A stretch of DNA of 64,000 nucleotides from contig CAVSZI010000015.1 in NCBI GenBank assembly GCA_963732345.1, positions 1 to 64,000 on the forward strand, read 5' to 3'. Both the position numbers and the translations under genes were made by a program. Below are positions 26,925 through 37,134 of the stretch, in pieces. Position 1 is the stretch's first letter, and every line of letters begins with the position of its first letter. The notes beneath the pieces are model-generated. The model saw nothing but the letters and a program-made list of their open reading frames with translations. It searched no databases and had not been told where the DNA came from. The DNA is from Bog-532 sp963732345 (GTDB lineage: Bacteria; Actinomycetota; Actinomycetes; Streptosporangiales; Streptosporangiaceae).

Positions 26925-28031
26925 TCACGCAGCTTGAAGTAGCTTGAGCGTCCGCTGGGGATCGCGGGCGTGGTGGCGGTTGGCGGCGGCGATGTTGTCG
27001 TGCCCGCCCAGCCGCAGGAGGCTGACGGCCAAGCTGCGCAGGGACGCCATGACGCGGGGCGCGTTCCCGGTCCTGACCAGGGACTTGTCCTCCTGGTACG
27101 TGACGTCACGGACCCAGTGGAGCTTGTTCTCGATTTCCCAGTGGCTTTTGACCCAGGCGGCCAGGGTGGCGGGATCGGCCCTGCGGTCGCTGGTGATGAC
27201 GTAGACGACCTCGACGGTCTTCTTGCCCTTTTTCGTGACGGTGCGGCGCAGCTGCGCGACCTGGGCGGCCCCCTCGAACTCGATCCAGGCGGGCGCCAGG
27301 ATGACCTTGACGGTGCGGCGGGCGCGTCGGCCGTGGTCCTTCGTCACGGTGGAAACGGAGGGGACCTTGGGCCAGGGCAGCTTCTTGAGCTGCCGGAACA
27401 GGGTGGGCATGTTGCCCTTGACGGTCATCGCGTAGTCCGCGTGCCGGCCGAGGATGAGCTGCGCGGTGTCGTGCTGCGTGTGCAGCGCGTCCAGGGTGAT
27501 GACCGCCCCGGCCAGGCCGGCGAACGCGGCCAGCAGGTCCCGGACCGCGGGGATCTCGTTGCTCTTCGCGTTCACGGCGACCTGGCCGAGGACCGCGCCG
27601 ATGCCGTGCGCGAGGGCCGCGACCAGGTGCGGGGCCTTCCCGTCCTTGCCCTTCGCGCCCCGCACGGCCTTGCCGTCGACCGCGATCACCAGCCGCCCGG
27701 CGGCCCGCACGGCCCTGGTGAACAGCCAGGCGCCGAGAACCTGGTCGAGGACGTCCGCGCTGACCAGGGCGAACGCACGCCGGTAGGTGGACTCGTCCGC
27801 CGGGCCGCGGTCCGCGCCGAGCGCGGCCAGCACGTCCGGGCCGGCGTCCCCGGCCCACTGCCCGATCGCGGCGAACGACCTCGAGCCCGCGATCACCGCC
27901 GCGACCCCGACGGCCAGCAGCCCGGCCAGCTGGTGCCGTCGGCCTCGCCGTTTACGCGGGTCAGGGACCTGGGACAGCAGATCGAGCAGGTACCGCGTGC
28001 GGGCGGCACCTTTTATCAGGGAAGATGTCAT
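26925..28031 (-). CDS. ISAs1-family DDE transposase
   Basis: 368 aa from ATG 28031. N-terminal H-repeat-associated domain (LLDLLSQVPDPRKRRGRRHQLAGLLAVGVAAVIAGSRS), then the DDE core: LVIAVDGKAVRGAKG with the first Asp, VITLDALHTQHDTA with the second, and ending WEIENKLHWVRDVTYQEDKS with the Glu of the triad. The order and spacing are those of ISAs1-family transposases and the frame is intact, so the element may still move. The open frame reaches 28139 but family members begin near 28031. Confidence 0.92.
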   Translation of the reverse strand: MTSSLIKGAARTRYLLDLLSQVPDPRKRRGRRHQLAGLLAVGVAAVIAGSRSFAAIGQWAGDAGPDVLAALGADRGPADESTYRRAFALVSADVLDQVLGAWLFTRAVRAAGRLVIAVDGKAVRGAKGKDGKAPHLVAALAHGIGAVLGQVAVNAKSNEIPAVRDLLAAFAGLAGAVITLDALHTQHDTAQLILGRHADYAMTVKGNMPTLFRQLKKLPWPKVPSVSTVTKDHGRRARRTVKVILAPAWIEFEGAAQVAQLRRTVTKKGKKTVEVVYVITSDRRADPATLAAWVKSHWEIENKLHWVRDVTYQEDKSLVRTGNAPRVMASLRSLAVSLLRLGGHDNIAAANRHHARDPQRTLKLLQAA

Positions 28032-28162
28032 GAGCGGGCGGGAGTCCCTCGGGGCAGTCGATGGCGAGCGTAGGAACTTCCATCGTTCCGCCCGGGCCCC
28101 GCCCGCCTCCCGCAGACACGCCGGGCACATCAGCCCCAATCACGACATCGCAGGTCACAGTC

Positions 28163-28399
28163 CTACATCACGACTTTGCCGTGTCCCTGACACAGGAGAC
28201 GCTGGATCTCCTCGGCCCTATCGCTGTAGACCGGATGGGGAAAGACGAGTACGCCCTCTGGGCTAGAGGGCTGACACCAGGACGCATGCGCGCCTGTCCT
28301 GAGGGCATCCGCCGCCGCGAAAAGCCTCCGCCACAACTCTGCGGGACCTGCCCCCATTGCGGCCGCAATTCCCGCATCACTCAGATCGCCCGCAGTCAT
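28163..28399 (-). pseudogene. Gene truncated by the ISAs1 insertion
   Basis: From ATG 28399, with GGAG six bases upstream, the frame reads MTAGDLSDAGIAAAMGAGPA ... LWRRLFAAADALRTG ... VLVFPHPVYSDRAEEIQRLL and then runs into the IS terminal repeat, which supplies the last codons and a stop. The beginning is gene-like; the family is not recognised. The missing 3' part was not found on the other side of the IS. Confidence 0.5.
28171..28189. repeat. ISAs1 right terminal inverted repeat
   Basis: Perfect 19-bp match, in inverted orientation, to 26903-26921. It forms part of the 3' end of the truncated reading frame at 28163-28399. Confidence 0.9.
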
Positions 28400-28544
28400 A
28401 ATGCCGACTCCGAGTTGTGGGATCTCGTGCTGATCGACATGGACTCTTCCTGTGTTTATGCAGGTGAGAGGGACTGCGGCAGCCCCGGAAATCGGCGCCC
28501 CGGACAAGCCTCCCGCCTGCGCGATCGGTCAGCGCAGCAGCCTG

Positions 28545-30017
28545 TCATGGGAGCCTGCCGTTGACCAGGGGCGAATCAGTGTCGCCCACGATGGCCTTGT
28601 AGAAGTGACCCCTCTTGCCCTCCATCGGCAGAACCTGCTCGGGCGTCTTCTCGCCGGACAAGATCTGGTACGCCCGGATAATGGCCTGGTTCCCGGCGTG
28701 GTGGAGGCTCGTGAAGGTCCAGTTGCCACTGGTGCCCAGGACTGATGCCCGGGCCTTTGCCGACGCGCATCCGGAGGCGGCCTCGGCCTTGTCGACCGCT
28801 GCCTGCGCCTCGGGGACGCCGACGCCCCTATTCTCCGCGGCCCGCAGGGCACACCGGGCCCTCGATCCCCCGCCTGCGGCGTCGACGGCGCCCTGCAGCT
28901 TCGCGACATGCGCCGTGGTCAGCGACCAGACCTCGTAGGCGGCGGTGGGATTGTTCTCCCAGTCCATCCCGGCGGGCGAGCTGGGCGACAATGCCGCAAT
29001 GGCCCCCGCGCCACGCATCCTGGCGGCCTCGCGGTGGACGGGGTCGTTGAACGCGGCCCACTGCTCGGGCGTCGCCTTGCGCAGCGGAGTGCGCCCGGTT
29101 CGCGCGGAGGCGTCCCCGCACGGCTGCTTGCCGGGATTCATGCCCAGGCCGACGCGAACGGCGTCGCGTCTAGCTCGCGGATAGGACCTGGCCCCGGCGC
29201 GCTTCTCCGACATTGTCGACTCACGGCAGCCATTGGCGATGCTACGCCGAAACCCTGGGTGTCGAACTTGCCAACCTGGCCAGGGATTACGTGCGATCTT
29301 CAGGATCAATCCGCCGATTTTTTTCACGTAATAGCTCTGAATATCAGGATAGAGGGCTGATGACACATCCACGTATTGCATCAGGCTGGCGGTGTCCTCG
29401 CTACCAGCTGCGAACATATTGTGAACAAGCCCGAGAATCAGCCTTTCAGAACCATCAATTCGTTGCCCGTCTCCGAATTCAGCGTCATACTCGCCTACTA
29501 CGCATACTACGATTCCGTCCGCGGTCCGGCGTGCGCGGATCGACTCGACATCCGCGGTTGCGTTCGCCATAACCAGCCGTCCGATTTCTACTTCATCCGG
29601 CCCGAGCGCTGGCAGGAATTCACCTCCGAGGTTCTCCGGGCGGATGCGGCCCCATTCCTTGAGGTCTGCGTCAGAGAGGTCTTCCGCGAATGTGCCATCG
29701 CCGATCCGCGCCCTGAGTTCCTCGAGCCTCCGATCGGACAGCAGAGTCTGGGCCCACTGCCGGCGCTGCTCCCCTTTGACGCGACTGACGATTTTCTCAA
29801 GTGCGGGTTCCTCCGGACAGTAGGTCTCTGGCCGGAATGAAAGGTCAACTGGTTCATACCAGTTTTCCGGGATTGGTTCCCAGGCGTAATCGGGGATCGG
29901 CTCGCCGTTAGCGATCGCGGCCTCCAGTTCTTGCCGCTGCCTGGGATTATTGATCTTTGCCAATAGTTCAGCTTGATCGCCAGGTCCGTTCACGTCCGCA
30001 CTCGCCTTCCTCCGCAT
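28545..30017 (-). CDS. Protein of unknown function, two-part
   Basis: 490 aa; a GTG at 29993 behind GGAGGAAGG may be the true start. Residues 1-250 are acidic and soluble (LLAKINNPRQRQELEAAIAN, a Pro/Trp-rich PDYAWEPIPENWYEPVDLSF, DADLKEWGRIRPENLGGEFL, VVCVVGEYDAEFGDG). The second part (about 270-490) is basic then Ala-rich with GRTPLRKATPEQWAAFNDP, ENNPTAAYEVWSLTTAHVAKL and a conserved-looking end (GTSGNWTFTSLHHAGNQAII, EGKRGHFYKAIVGDTDSPLV). No known domain recognised. The compact, motif-like C-terminal block could be a toxin or effector domain, but nothing proves it. It stands alone between an IS and the AddAB-like pair. Confidence 0.6.
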   Translation of the reverse strand: MRRKASADVNGPGDQAELLAKINNPRQRQELEAAIANGEPIPDYAWEPIPENWYEPVDLSFRPETYCPEEPALEKIVSRVKGEQRRQWAQTLLSDRRLEELRARIGDGTFAEDLSDADLKEWGRIRPENLGGEFLPALGPDEVEIGRLVMANATADVESIRARRTADGIVVCVVGEYDAEFGDGQRIDGSERLILGLVHNMFAAGSEDTASLMQYVDVSSALYPDIQSYYVKKIGGLILKIARNPWPGWQVRHPGFRRSIANGCRESTMSEKRAGARSYPRARRDAVRVGLGMNPGKQPCGDASARTGRTPLRKATPEQWAAFNDPVHREAARMRGAGAIAALSPSSPAGMDWENNPTAAYEVWSLTTAHVAKLQGAVDAAGGGSRARCALRAAENRGVGVPEAQAAVDKAEAASGCASAKARASVLGTSGNWTFTSLHHAGNQAIIRAYQILSGEKTPEQVLPMEGKRGHFYKAIVGDTDSPLVNGRLP

Positions 30018-30641
30018 CCGCTGCCACCACAGCGGACGACCGAACGTGGGGATACCTGTTCTTATGCCATAAATTGGCCTAAAGGCTCACAGGGCCGCAT
30101 GAGCCCGTATCAAGGCCTGGGCACGCATTGGAATGCTCTACGCACAGATTCCTCCAGGCTCCGGGATAGTTCCTTTCCTGGTACATGGAGTAGTTCAGAC
30201 CTGCATGGTACTGATCGTCATGCCCGCCACGGCAATGCGCAAACCGAACAGGCAAGGCCCACTACATCAAGCGGCGACGAATTCATAATAATCGTAGCTC
30301 GCCAGGAAAAGATGGGCTATGTAATGATTTTTATGTGAATATACTCTGACCAGCATTATCTGGGCCAGGCGTGCTCGTCCGGACTGATCTGATATCCGCC
30401 TTGTCGCATTTGTGCCAGCGAACACTGATTGTTGTTCCTGCCCGGTCGAATTCACATAAGGCGCTGCGGGCCCGTAATGTAATTATTGCGGCAGCCCTGC
30501 CAAGTAAAGGTTTGCGCGCTGCCGGTACGGGGCCACCAAGTGACTGCGGGGAGGCCTGCCGATTCCCGGTGTCATAGTTCGGCATTTATGCGGCTGCGGG
30601 TAATTCGGCAGGAAATGCACCATAAGGGCGCGGGGGGAAGC
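30018..30641. other. Upstream region of the AddB-like gene
   Basis: About 620 bases, the first part AT-richer than average (TTTATGTGAATATAC near 30333). It separates divergent genes and should hold their promoters. No gene or confident promoter boxes; an open frame extends left from 30642 to 30486 but has no ribosome site. Confidence 0.4.
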
Positions 30642-33600
30642 ATGCCAGTGGTGTGGACGTCATACGGTGCGTCGGCGTATGAGGCGCTGGGGCTGGCTGT
30701 GGCCGAAGTCAAGGACGGTGATCCGCTTGCGCCGGTGAGCGTGCTGGTGCCGGCGAATCTGTGCGGCGTCGTGGCGAGACGGGTCCTCGCGCGCGGGGTG
30801 GCGGGGCGGGGCGGTGTCGCGGGACTGTCGGTACTGACGGTAGATCGTCTCGCTGAGCGGATCGCCGCGCCTGCGCTGACGGGGGCTGGGCGGCGGCCGG
30901 CGACGAGCGCGGTCCTTGCGGCGGCATGGCGGCGGGCCCTGGCCGGGGACGCGGGGGTCTTCGCTGCGGTTGCGGCGCATCCGGTCACGGTGCAGGCCCT
31001 GGCTGATCGTCATCGCGAGCTGCGGGAGGTGGACGACGCCGCGCTGGACGCTATCGCTGGCAGCGGGCCGGTTGCGTCGGATTTGGTGCGGCTGCATCGT
31101 GTCGTGGCCGGGTTGCTGGCGGCCCGCTGGTATGACCTGGTGGACCTGCGCCGTACCGCGGCTGGGCTGCTGCGCGGCGGGCCGCGGCTGGGCGGTGAGA
31201 TCGGGGCGGTGGTGCTGTTCGTGCCGCAGGAACTGCCGCTGAGCGCGACGGCCATGCTGGGTGAGCTGGCCGGTGCTGGCATCCGGGTCATCGCTGGCCT
31301 GACCGGTGACGCGCGGGCCGACGCCGGGGTGCTGGAGACTTTGCGGCGCATCGGCGTCGATGGGGACCGTGATGCTGCGGCGGCGACGGCTCCGGCGACG
31401 GCGACCAGCATCGTGCATGCGTCCGACGCCGATGATGAGGTCCGGTGTGTGGTCCGGCTGGTCGCCGGGAAGCTGGCCGGGGTCCGGGCCGAACGGGTCG
31501 CCGTGCTGTACGGCTCGGCGGAGCCGTATGCCCGGCTGCTGGCTGAGCATCTGGATGCGGCGGGGATCACCACGAACGGTGCCGCGGTGCGGCCGGTGAT
31601 CGAGCGGACTTTCCCGCGTGCCCTGCTGGATCTGCTGGCCCTGCCCGATCACCGGTGGCGCCGCGACGAGGTGCTCGCGCTGCTTGCGCAGGCCCCGGTC
31701 CGCGGCCCGGGCGGGTACCGGGTGCCGGCCGCGCGGTGGGAGCGCATCTCCCGCGCCGCGGGCGTGGTCGCGGACGGTGACTGGGAGTCCCGCCTTCGCG
31801 GGTACGCGGCGGCGGAGCGGGCGGCTGCGGCGGCGGAGCGGAACTGGGAGGCGCCCCGCCAGGGGCTAATCGACCGCCATGAACGCGACGCCGGGGCCGC
31901 GGATGCGCTGCGCGGGTTCGTCGCCGGCCTGAAGGACCGTCTTGAGCGGGCAGGCGAGCTGAGGTCGTGGCCGGACCTGGCGCGGTGGGCGGCTGAGACG
32001 TTCCGTGCCGTGCTCGGCGATGCTGAGGACGAGCGGTGGCTGCCTGAGGAGGAGGCGCGGGCGGCGGTGAAGGTGCGGCAGGTCATGGCCGGGCTGTCCG
32101 GGCTCGGCGTGATCGAGCCGGCCGCTGATCTGACCGCGCTGCGGCTGACGCTGGAGCTGGAACTGGCCGATGACCTGCCGCGTCAGGGGCGATTCGGCAC
32201 GGGGGTGCTGGTGGGGCCGCTGGGGTCGGCGATCGGGCTGGACGCCGATGTCGTGTTCGTGGTGGGGCTGGCCGAGGGGATGGTGCCCGGGCGGCTGCAT
32301 GAGGACGGGTTGCTGCCCGAACGGGTGCGGTCCCTGGCCGCGGGGCAGCTCGCGCCGTTGCGGAACAGGTTCGATCGGCAGCACCGGTATTTGCTTGCCG
32401 CGCTGGCGGCTGCGCCGGAGCGGGTGGCGTCGTTCCCGCGCGGTGACCTGCGCCGTAGCACGGCGCGGCTGCCATCGCGCTGGCTGCTGCCGTCGCTGCG
32501 GGCGCTGGCCGGGCAGCCGGGGCTGCACGCATCGCAGTGGGAATCGGTCAGCGGCCGGTGGCTGGCCGGTTCCCCCTCCTATGCGGCGAGCCTGGCCCGC
32601 ACGCCGGTACTGGCCAGCGAACAGGAATGGCGTCTGCGGGCGGCCATCGCCAGGCACGGCGGCGGGGTGGCGGACGCGCTCGGGGGAGATGTGGCCGTGG
32701 CGCGTGCCGTGGCCATGATTGGTGCCCGGGCCAGCGACCGGCTGACCCGTTTCGACGGTGACGTGTCCGGGCTTGGCGTCCCCGATCCGGCCGGTCCTGG
32801 CCGGGTCGTCTCACCGACCGCACTGGAGGCGTGGGCACGATGCCCGCACGCCTATTTCGTGCAGCGCCTGCTGCGGGTGGAGCCGGTTGAGGCACCGGAA
32901 GAGCTGATCGAGATCAGCCCGCTGGAATCGGGTTCCCTGATCCATCAGGTGCTGGACCGGTTCTTCACCGGGCAGTCGCTGAAGGCGGCGGTGCCGGGGC
33001 CCGGCCAGCGGTGGACGGCGGCGCAGCGCGCCGAATTGGGCCGCATCGCCGCGCAGACAGCGTTGCAGTTCGAAGCCCGGGGCGTGACCGGGCATCGGGT
33101 GCTCTGGCGCCGCGAGCTCGGCCGGATATGCGCCGATCTGCAGTTGCTGCTCGATGACGACGACCGGCTCCGGGCCGGACAGGGGCGGGTTCAGGTCCGG
33201 TCCGAGCTCGTCTTCGGGATGCAGGGCAGGCCCGCTGTGCCGTTCCTGCTGCCTGATGGCCGCCAGGTGCGGTTCCGTGGCAGCGCCAACCGGGTCGACC
33301 GCGCCGGTGATGCGCTGGTGGTCGTCGATTACAAGACCGGCAGCGCCCGCACGTTCCGGAAGATCAACGAGATCGATCCGACGGCTGGCGGCACGAAACT
33401 CCAGTTGCCGGTCTACGCGCACGCCGCCCGCGCCGGCCTCGGCATGCCGGCGGCTGTCGTGTCGGCCGAGTACTGGTTCCTGCGCAAGGACCGGGGCATC
33501 CGGATAGCCGTGCCGCTCACCCCCGAAGTGGACCAGGCGTTCAGCGCGGCGGTCGCCGCTATCACCGACGGGATCGCCGGTGGGCTCTTCCCGCACCGGC

Positions 33601-33767
33601 CGGCCGCCGACGACAGCTGGGCCGGATTCATCGAGTGCCCGTACTGCGATCCTGACGGCCTGGGGGTCACCGGGCTGAGGGATGGCTGGCGCCGTAAGCG
33701 CAGCGACCCCAGGCTGGCCCGCTACGTTGCCCTGACTGAACCAGATCTGGTCCCGGTGGCGCCATGA
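30642..33767 (+). CDS. AddB-like PD-(D/E)XK nuclease / inactive helicase protein
   Basis: 1041 aa from ATG 30642, which has GGGGGGAAG upstream. Starts VVWTSYGASAYEALGLAVAEV, a degraded P-loop region as in AddB. The middle has a helicase-like FGTGVLVGPLGSAIGLDADVVFVVGLAEGMVPGR. The C-terminal nuclease is intact: SPTALEAWARCPHAYFVQRLLRV, GSLIHQVLDRFF (His motif), RFRGSANRVDRAGDALVVVDYKTGS (the D...DYK catalytic motif), and a C-terminal IECPYCDP CxxC that with the earlier Cys suggests an Fe-S-type staple, although a fourth Cys is not obvious. With the next gene it forms an end-resecting helicase-nuclease (AddAB/AdnAB type) for repair or phage DNA destruction. Confidence 0.8.
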   Translation: MPVVWTSYGASAYEALGLAVAEVKDGDPLAPVSVLVPANLCGVVARRVLARGVAGRGGVAGLSVLTVDRLAERIAAPALTGAGRRPATSAVLAAAWRRALAGDAGVFAAVAAHPVTVQALADRHRELREVDDAALDAIAGSGPVASDLVRLHRVVAGLLAARWYDLVDLRRTAAGLLRGGPRLGGEIGAVVLFVPQELPLSATAMLGELAGAGIRVIAGLTGDARADAGVLETLRRIGVDGDRDAAAATAPATATSIVHASDADDEVRCVVRLVAGKLAGVRAERVAVLYGSAEPYARLLAEHLDAAGITTNGAAVRPVIERTFPRALLDLLALPDHRWRRDEVLALLAQAPVRGPGGYRVPAARWERISRAAGVVADGDWESRLRGYAAAERAAAAAERNWEAPRQGLIDRHERDAGAADALRGFVAGLKDRLERAGELRSWPDLARWAAETFRAVLGDAEDERWLPEEEARAAVKVRQVMAGLSGLGVIEPAADLTALRLTLELELADDLPRQGRFGTGVLVGPLGSAIGLDADVVFVVGLAEGMVPGRLHEDGLLPERVRSLAAGQLAPLRNRFDRQHRYLLAALAAAPERVASFPRGDLRRSTARLPSRWLLPSLRALAGQPGLHASQWESVSGRWLAGSPSYAASLARTPVLASEQEWRLRAAIARHGGGVADALGGDVAVARAVAMIGARASDRLTRFDGDVSGLGVPDPAGPGRVVSPTALEAWARCPHAYFVQRLLRVEPVEAPEELIEISPLESGSLIHQVLDRFFTGQSLKAAVPGPGQRWTAAQRAELGRIAAQTALQFEARGVTGHRVLWRRELGRICADLQLLLDDDDRLRAGQGRVQVRSELVFGMQGRPAVPFLLPDGRQVRFRGSANRVDRAGDALVVVDYKTGSARTFRKINEIDPTAGGTKLQLPVYAHAARAGLGMPAAVVSAEYWFLRKDRGIRIAVPLTPEVDQAFSAAVAAITDGIAGGLFPHRPAADDSWAGFIECPYCDPDGLGVTGLRDGWRRKRSDPRLARYVALTEPDLVPVAP

Positions 33768-36700
33768 GACGGGTGCCGCCTGATGCGGCGGCTCGCGCGC
33801 AGATCACCGGGCAGCTGGACCGGACCCTGTTCGTCGACGCGGGGGCCGGCTGGGGAAAACCCGCTCGCTGGTGGACCGGGTGGTCGCTGTCGTGCTGCAC
33901 CCGGACTCGGCTGTCCCGCTCCGGCACGTGGCGGCCGTGACCTTCACCGAGAAGGCAGGAGCTGAGCTCCGTGACCGGCTGCGGGTCGCGTTCGAGGCCG
34001 CGCTGACCGGCGCAGGCCCGGGCTCGGAGCGAGCCCGCCGCGCCGCCGGGGCTCTTGAGGACCTGGACGCGGCCGCGATCGGGACCCTGCACTCCTTCGC
34101 CGAACGCATCCTGGGCGAGCATCCGGTCGAGGCGGGCCTGCCGCCTCTGATCGAGGTCCTCGACGAGGTGGCCTCCAGTGTCGCCTTCGACGAGCGGTGG
34201 ACCGCGCTGCGCGGCGCATTGCTCGATGATCCCGGACTGGAGCAAGCGCTGCTGCTGGCCCTGGCCGCTGGCATGCGGCTGGAGGATCTGCGGTCCATGG
34301 CACGCGCCTTCAACGACAACTGGGACCTGCTCGCATCCCGGGTCCTGACCACGCCGGTGGCTGCCCTGCCCCCGGTTGATACCGCGGGGCTGTGCGCGGA
34401 GGCACGCCGCCTGACGGAGCTAGCCGGCCTCTGCCTTGATGGGGACGACAAATTCCTGCCCCGGCTCGGCTGCCTGGCCGGCTGGGCCGGCCGGCTGCAG
34501 GCCGCCGCCGGCGACGAGGCCCGGGTCGCGGTACTGGCCGAAGCTGCGGACCTGAAATGGGGCCATGGGCGGCAGGCCAGCTGGCTGGCCTACGGGCTGG
34601 ACCAGCTCAAGACGGAATGCGCCGCGCTCGTCACCGCGGCTAGCCAGATGCGGGCCAGCGCGGTGGATGCCGCGCTGCGCCAGCTGGCCAGGCGCATCGC
34701 GGAGGCGACCGCGGAAGCCGCTCAGGTGCGCCGCGCCGAGGGGAAACTCGAATTCCACGACCTGCTGGTCCTGGCCCGGGACCTGCTCACCGGCGCCGGG
34801 CACGGCGCCGCCGTGCGGGATGCCCTGCACCAGCAGTACCGGCGGCTGCTGCTGGATGAGTTCCAGGACACCGACCCGATCCAGATCGAGCTGGCTGTCC
34901 GCATCGCCGCCGGCCGGGCCGGCGGCGCGGCCGACTGGGCCGACGTGCCGGTACCGCCCGGCAGCCTGTTCCTGGTCGGGGATCCGAAGCAGTCCATCTA
35001 CCGGTTCCGCCGGGCCGACATCGCCACCTACCTGCGGGCCCAGCAGCGGATCGGCGACCCGGTCATCCTGGCGGCCAACTTCCGGGCCACCGAACCGGTG
35101 CTCGCGTGGATCAACCATGTCTTCGGCCAGCTGATCAGCGCGGAAGACGGAACTCAGCCCGCCTACATACCGCTGCAGGCATGCCGGCCAGGCACGCCCG
35201 CCGGCCCGGCCGTGGTGGTACTCGGGGCCGGCATCCACCCCGGCAAGCCGTCCGCCGCCGAACTGCGCGCCCGCGAAGCAGCCGACGTGGCCCGCGCCGT
35301 GCACAGCGCCATCGCCGGACGGTGGCAGGTCACCGATCAGCGGCACCCGGCCGACGGGCAAACCGGGCCGTGCTGGCGGGATGTCCGGCTGAACGACATA
35401 GCCATACTGGTGCCCGCCCGCACGACGCTGCCGTACCTGGAAAACGCCCTGGACGCCGCCGGTATCCCGTACCGCGCGGAGGCCAGCTCGCTGGTGTACC
35501 GGACCCGCGAGGTCCGCGACCTGCTGATGGCCGCCCGGGCGGCCGACGATCCCAGTGACTCCCTCGCCCTGGTCACCGCGCTGCGGTCGCCCCTTTTCGG
35601 CTGCGGCGATGACGACCTGTGGACATGGCACCACGCAGGCGGCCGGTGGAACATTCTCGCGCCGCTCCCCGAGCACGTCCCGGCCGGGCACCCGGTCCTG
35701 GACGCGGTCACCTACCTGCGGCGACTGCACAACGACCGGATCTGGCTCGCTCCCAGCGCGGTGCTCGGCCGCCTGGCCGGCGACCGGCGCATGTTCGAAG
35801 TTGCCGTCGCCGGCCCGCGGGCCCGGGACGTCTGGCGGCGTCTGCGGTTCGTCATCGACCAGGCCCGCGCCTGGTCCGAAGCCACCAGCGGAGGGCTGCG
35901 CGCCTACCTGACCTGGGCCGGGCGCCAGGGCGAGGAAACAGCCCGCGCCACCGAAGCGGTACTGCCGGAGACCGACGCCGACACCCTGCGGATCATGACC
36001 ATCCACGCGGCTAAGGGACTTGAGTTCCCGGTCGTCATCCTGGCCGGGATGACCAGCCAGCCCGGCGGGTCCCGCGGCACGGTCGAGGTACTGTGGCCCC
36101 GCGACGGCGGCTGCGCGTTCAAACTCCGCAGCCACGTCCAGACCGGCGACTACGACCACGCCAAGCCGCTCGACGAGCAGATGGACCAGCACGAACGGCT
36201 CCGGCTCCTGTACGTCGCCTGCACCCGCGCCCGCGACCATCTCATCGTGTCCCTGCACCGGAAAAACCGCGCCGCCGCACCGGGCGGCAGCGGCAACCGC
36301 ACCAGCGCCGAGGTTCTCGCGGACGCGAGCGCAACCGCGCCAAACCAGACACGGCTCGACGCGGTTCAGGCCGACGACCGGGCCGCCGGTTCGCCGCGGC
36401 CTCGTCCCGCGTCGGGGCCGCCGTCCTATCAGCACTGGCAACGGACCATCACGCGGATCCGTGAACGGGCGGCCCGGCCCGGCGCAATGAGCGCTTCAGC
36501 GCTCGAAGGATCACAAGCCGGCCTGCCCCAGCCGGCGGCCGCCGGCCCGCTGGGCGAACCTGCCGATCCCGGACTGGCGAAGGACTCCCGCGACCTGGAA
36601 CTGCCGCCCTGGAACAAGGGCCGATACGGCACCGCGGTCGGCCGGGCCGTGCACGGCGTCCTGCAAACCGTCGACCTGGCCACCGGCAGTGGCCTCGCCG

Positions 36701-37134
36701 ATGCCGTCGCCGCCCAGGTCCTCGCCGAAAGCGTGACCGAACACGCTCCGATCGTGACACAGCTGGCCAGGGCCGCCCTTGACTCACCAGCCATCAGGCA
36801 CGCAGCGTCCCGCCCGCACTGGCGCGAGACCTACGTCGGCACCACGGTGGGTGATCGCGTACTTGAAGGATTCATCGACCTGCTCTACCGGGACGACGGC
36901 CTCGTCATCATCGACTACAAGACCGACGCCGTGCCCGCCACCGCACTGGACCAGCGAATCGCGTTCTACCGGCCGCAGATGGCCGCCTACGCCACCGCGC
37001 TCACCGCCGCCACCAACGAGCCAGTCACACGCTGCATCCTGATCTTCCTGTCACCACACGGCGCCACCGAACGGGCCGTCCACGGCATCGAGGAAGCCTC
37101 AGCCCTGGTCCAAGACGCCATAAGGTCCAGGTGA
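33764..37134 (+). pseudogene. AddA-like UvrD helicase-nuclease with a -1 frameshift in Walker A
   Basis: The frame starts at ATG 33764 (overlapping the previous stop, ATGA) and reads MRRVPPDAAARAQITGQLDR then LFVDAGAGWG; it is then out of frame and stops at 33938. From about 33859 the -1 frame continues KTRSLVDRVVAVVL ... HVAAVTFTEKAGAELRDRL to 37134. Joined, this gives ~1122 aa with all UvrD motifs: RRLLLDEFQDTDPIQIEL (II), LVGDPKQSIYRFRRAD (III), TIHAAKGLEFPVVILAG (V), LLYVACTRARDHLI (VI), and an AddA-type nuclease end EGFIDLLYRDDGLVIIDYKTD. The break falls at G-GGA-AAA (33853-33859), a possible slippery site; otherwise one base of a Ser codon was lost. Could be a pseudogene, a sequence error or programmed frameshifting. 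Confidence 0.8.

Larger units (their letters stand above)
26903..28189 (-). mobile_element. ISAs1-family insertion sequence
   Basis: 1287 bases bounded by perfect 19-bp inverted repeats: CAGGGACACGGCAAAGTCG at 26903-26921 and its reverse complement at 28171-28189. One transposase gene fills it. The flanking 10 bases (ggctgtgatg, acacaggaga) are not duplicates, although the family usually makes 8-10 bp target copies; the insertion may be old, or an end was lost by recombination. It interrupts the gene at 28163-28399. Confidence 0.9.

Noticed and set aside
34420..36441. 673-codon minus frame opposite the AddA-like gene
   Set aside because: Gly/Pro/Gln-rich antisense shadow of a strongly conserved helicase.
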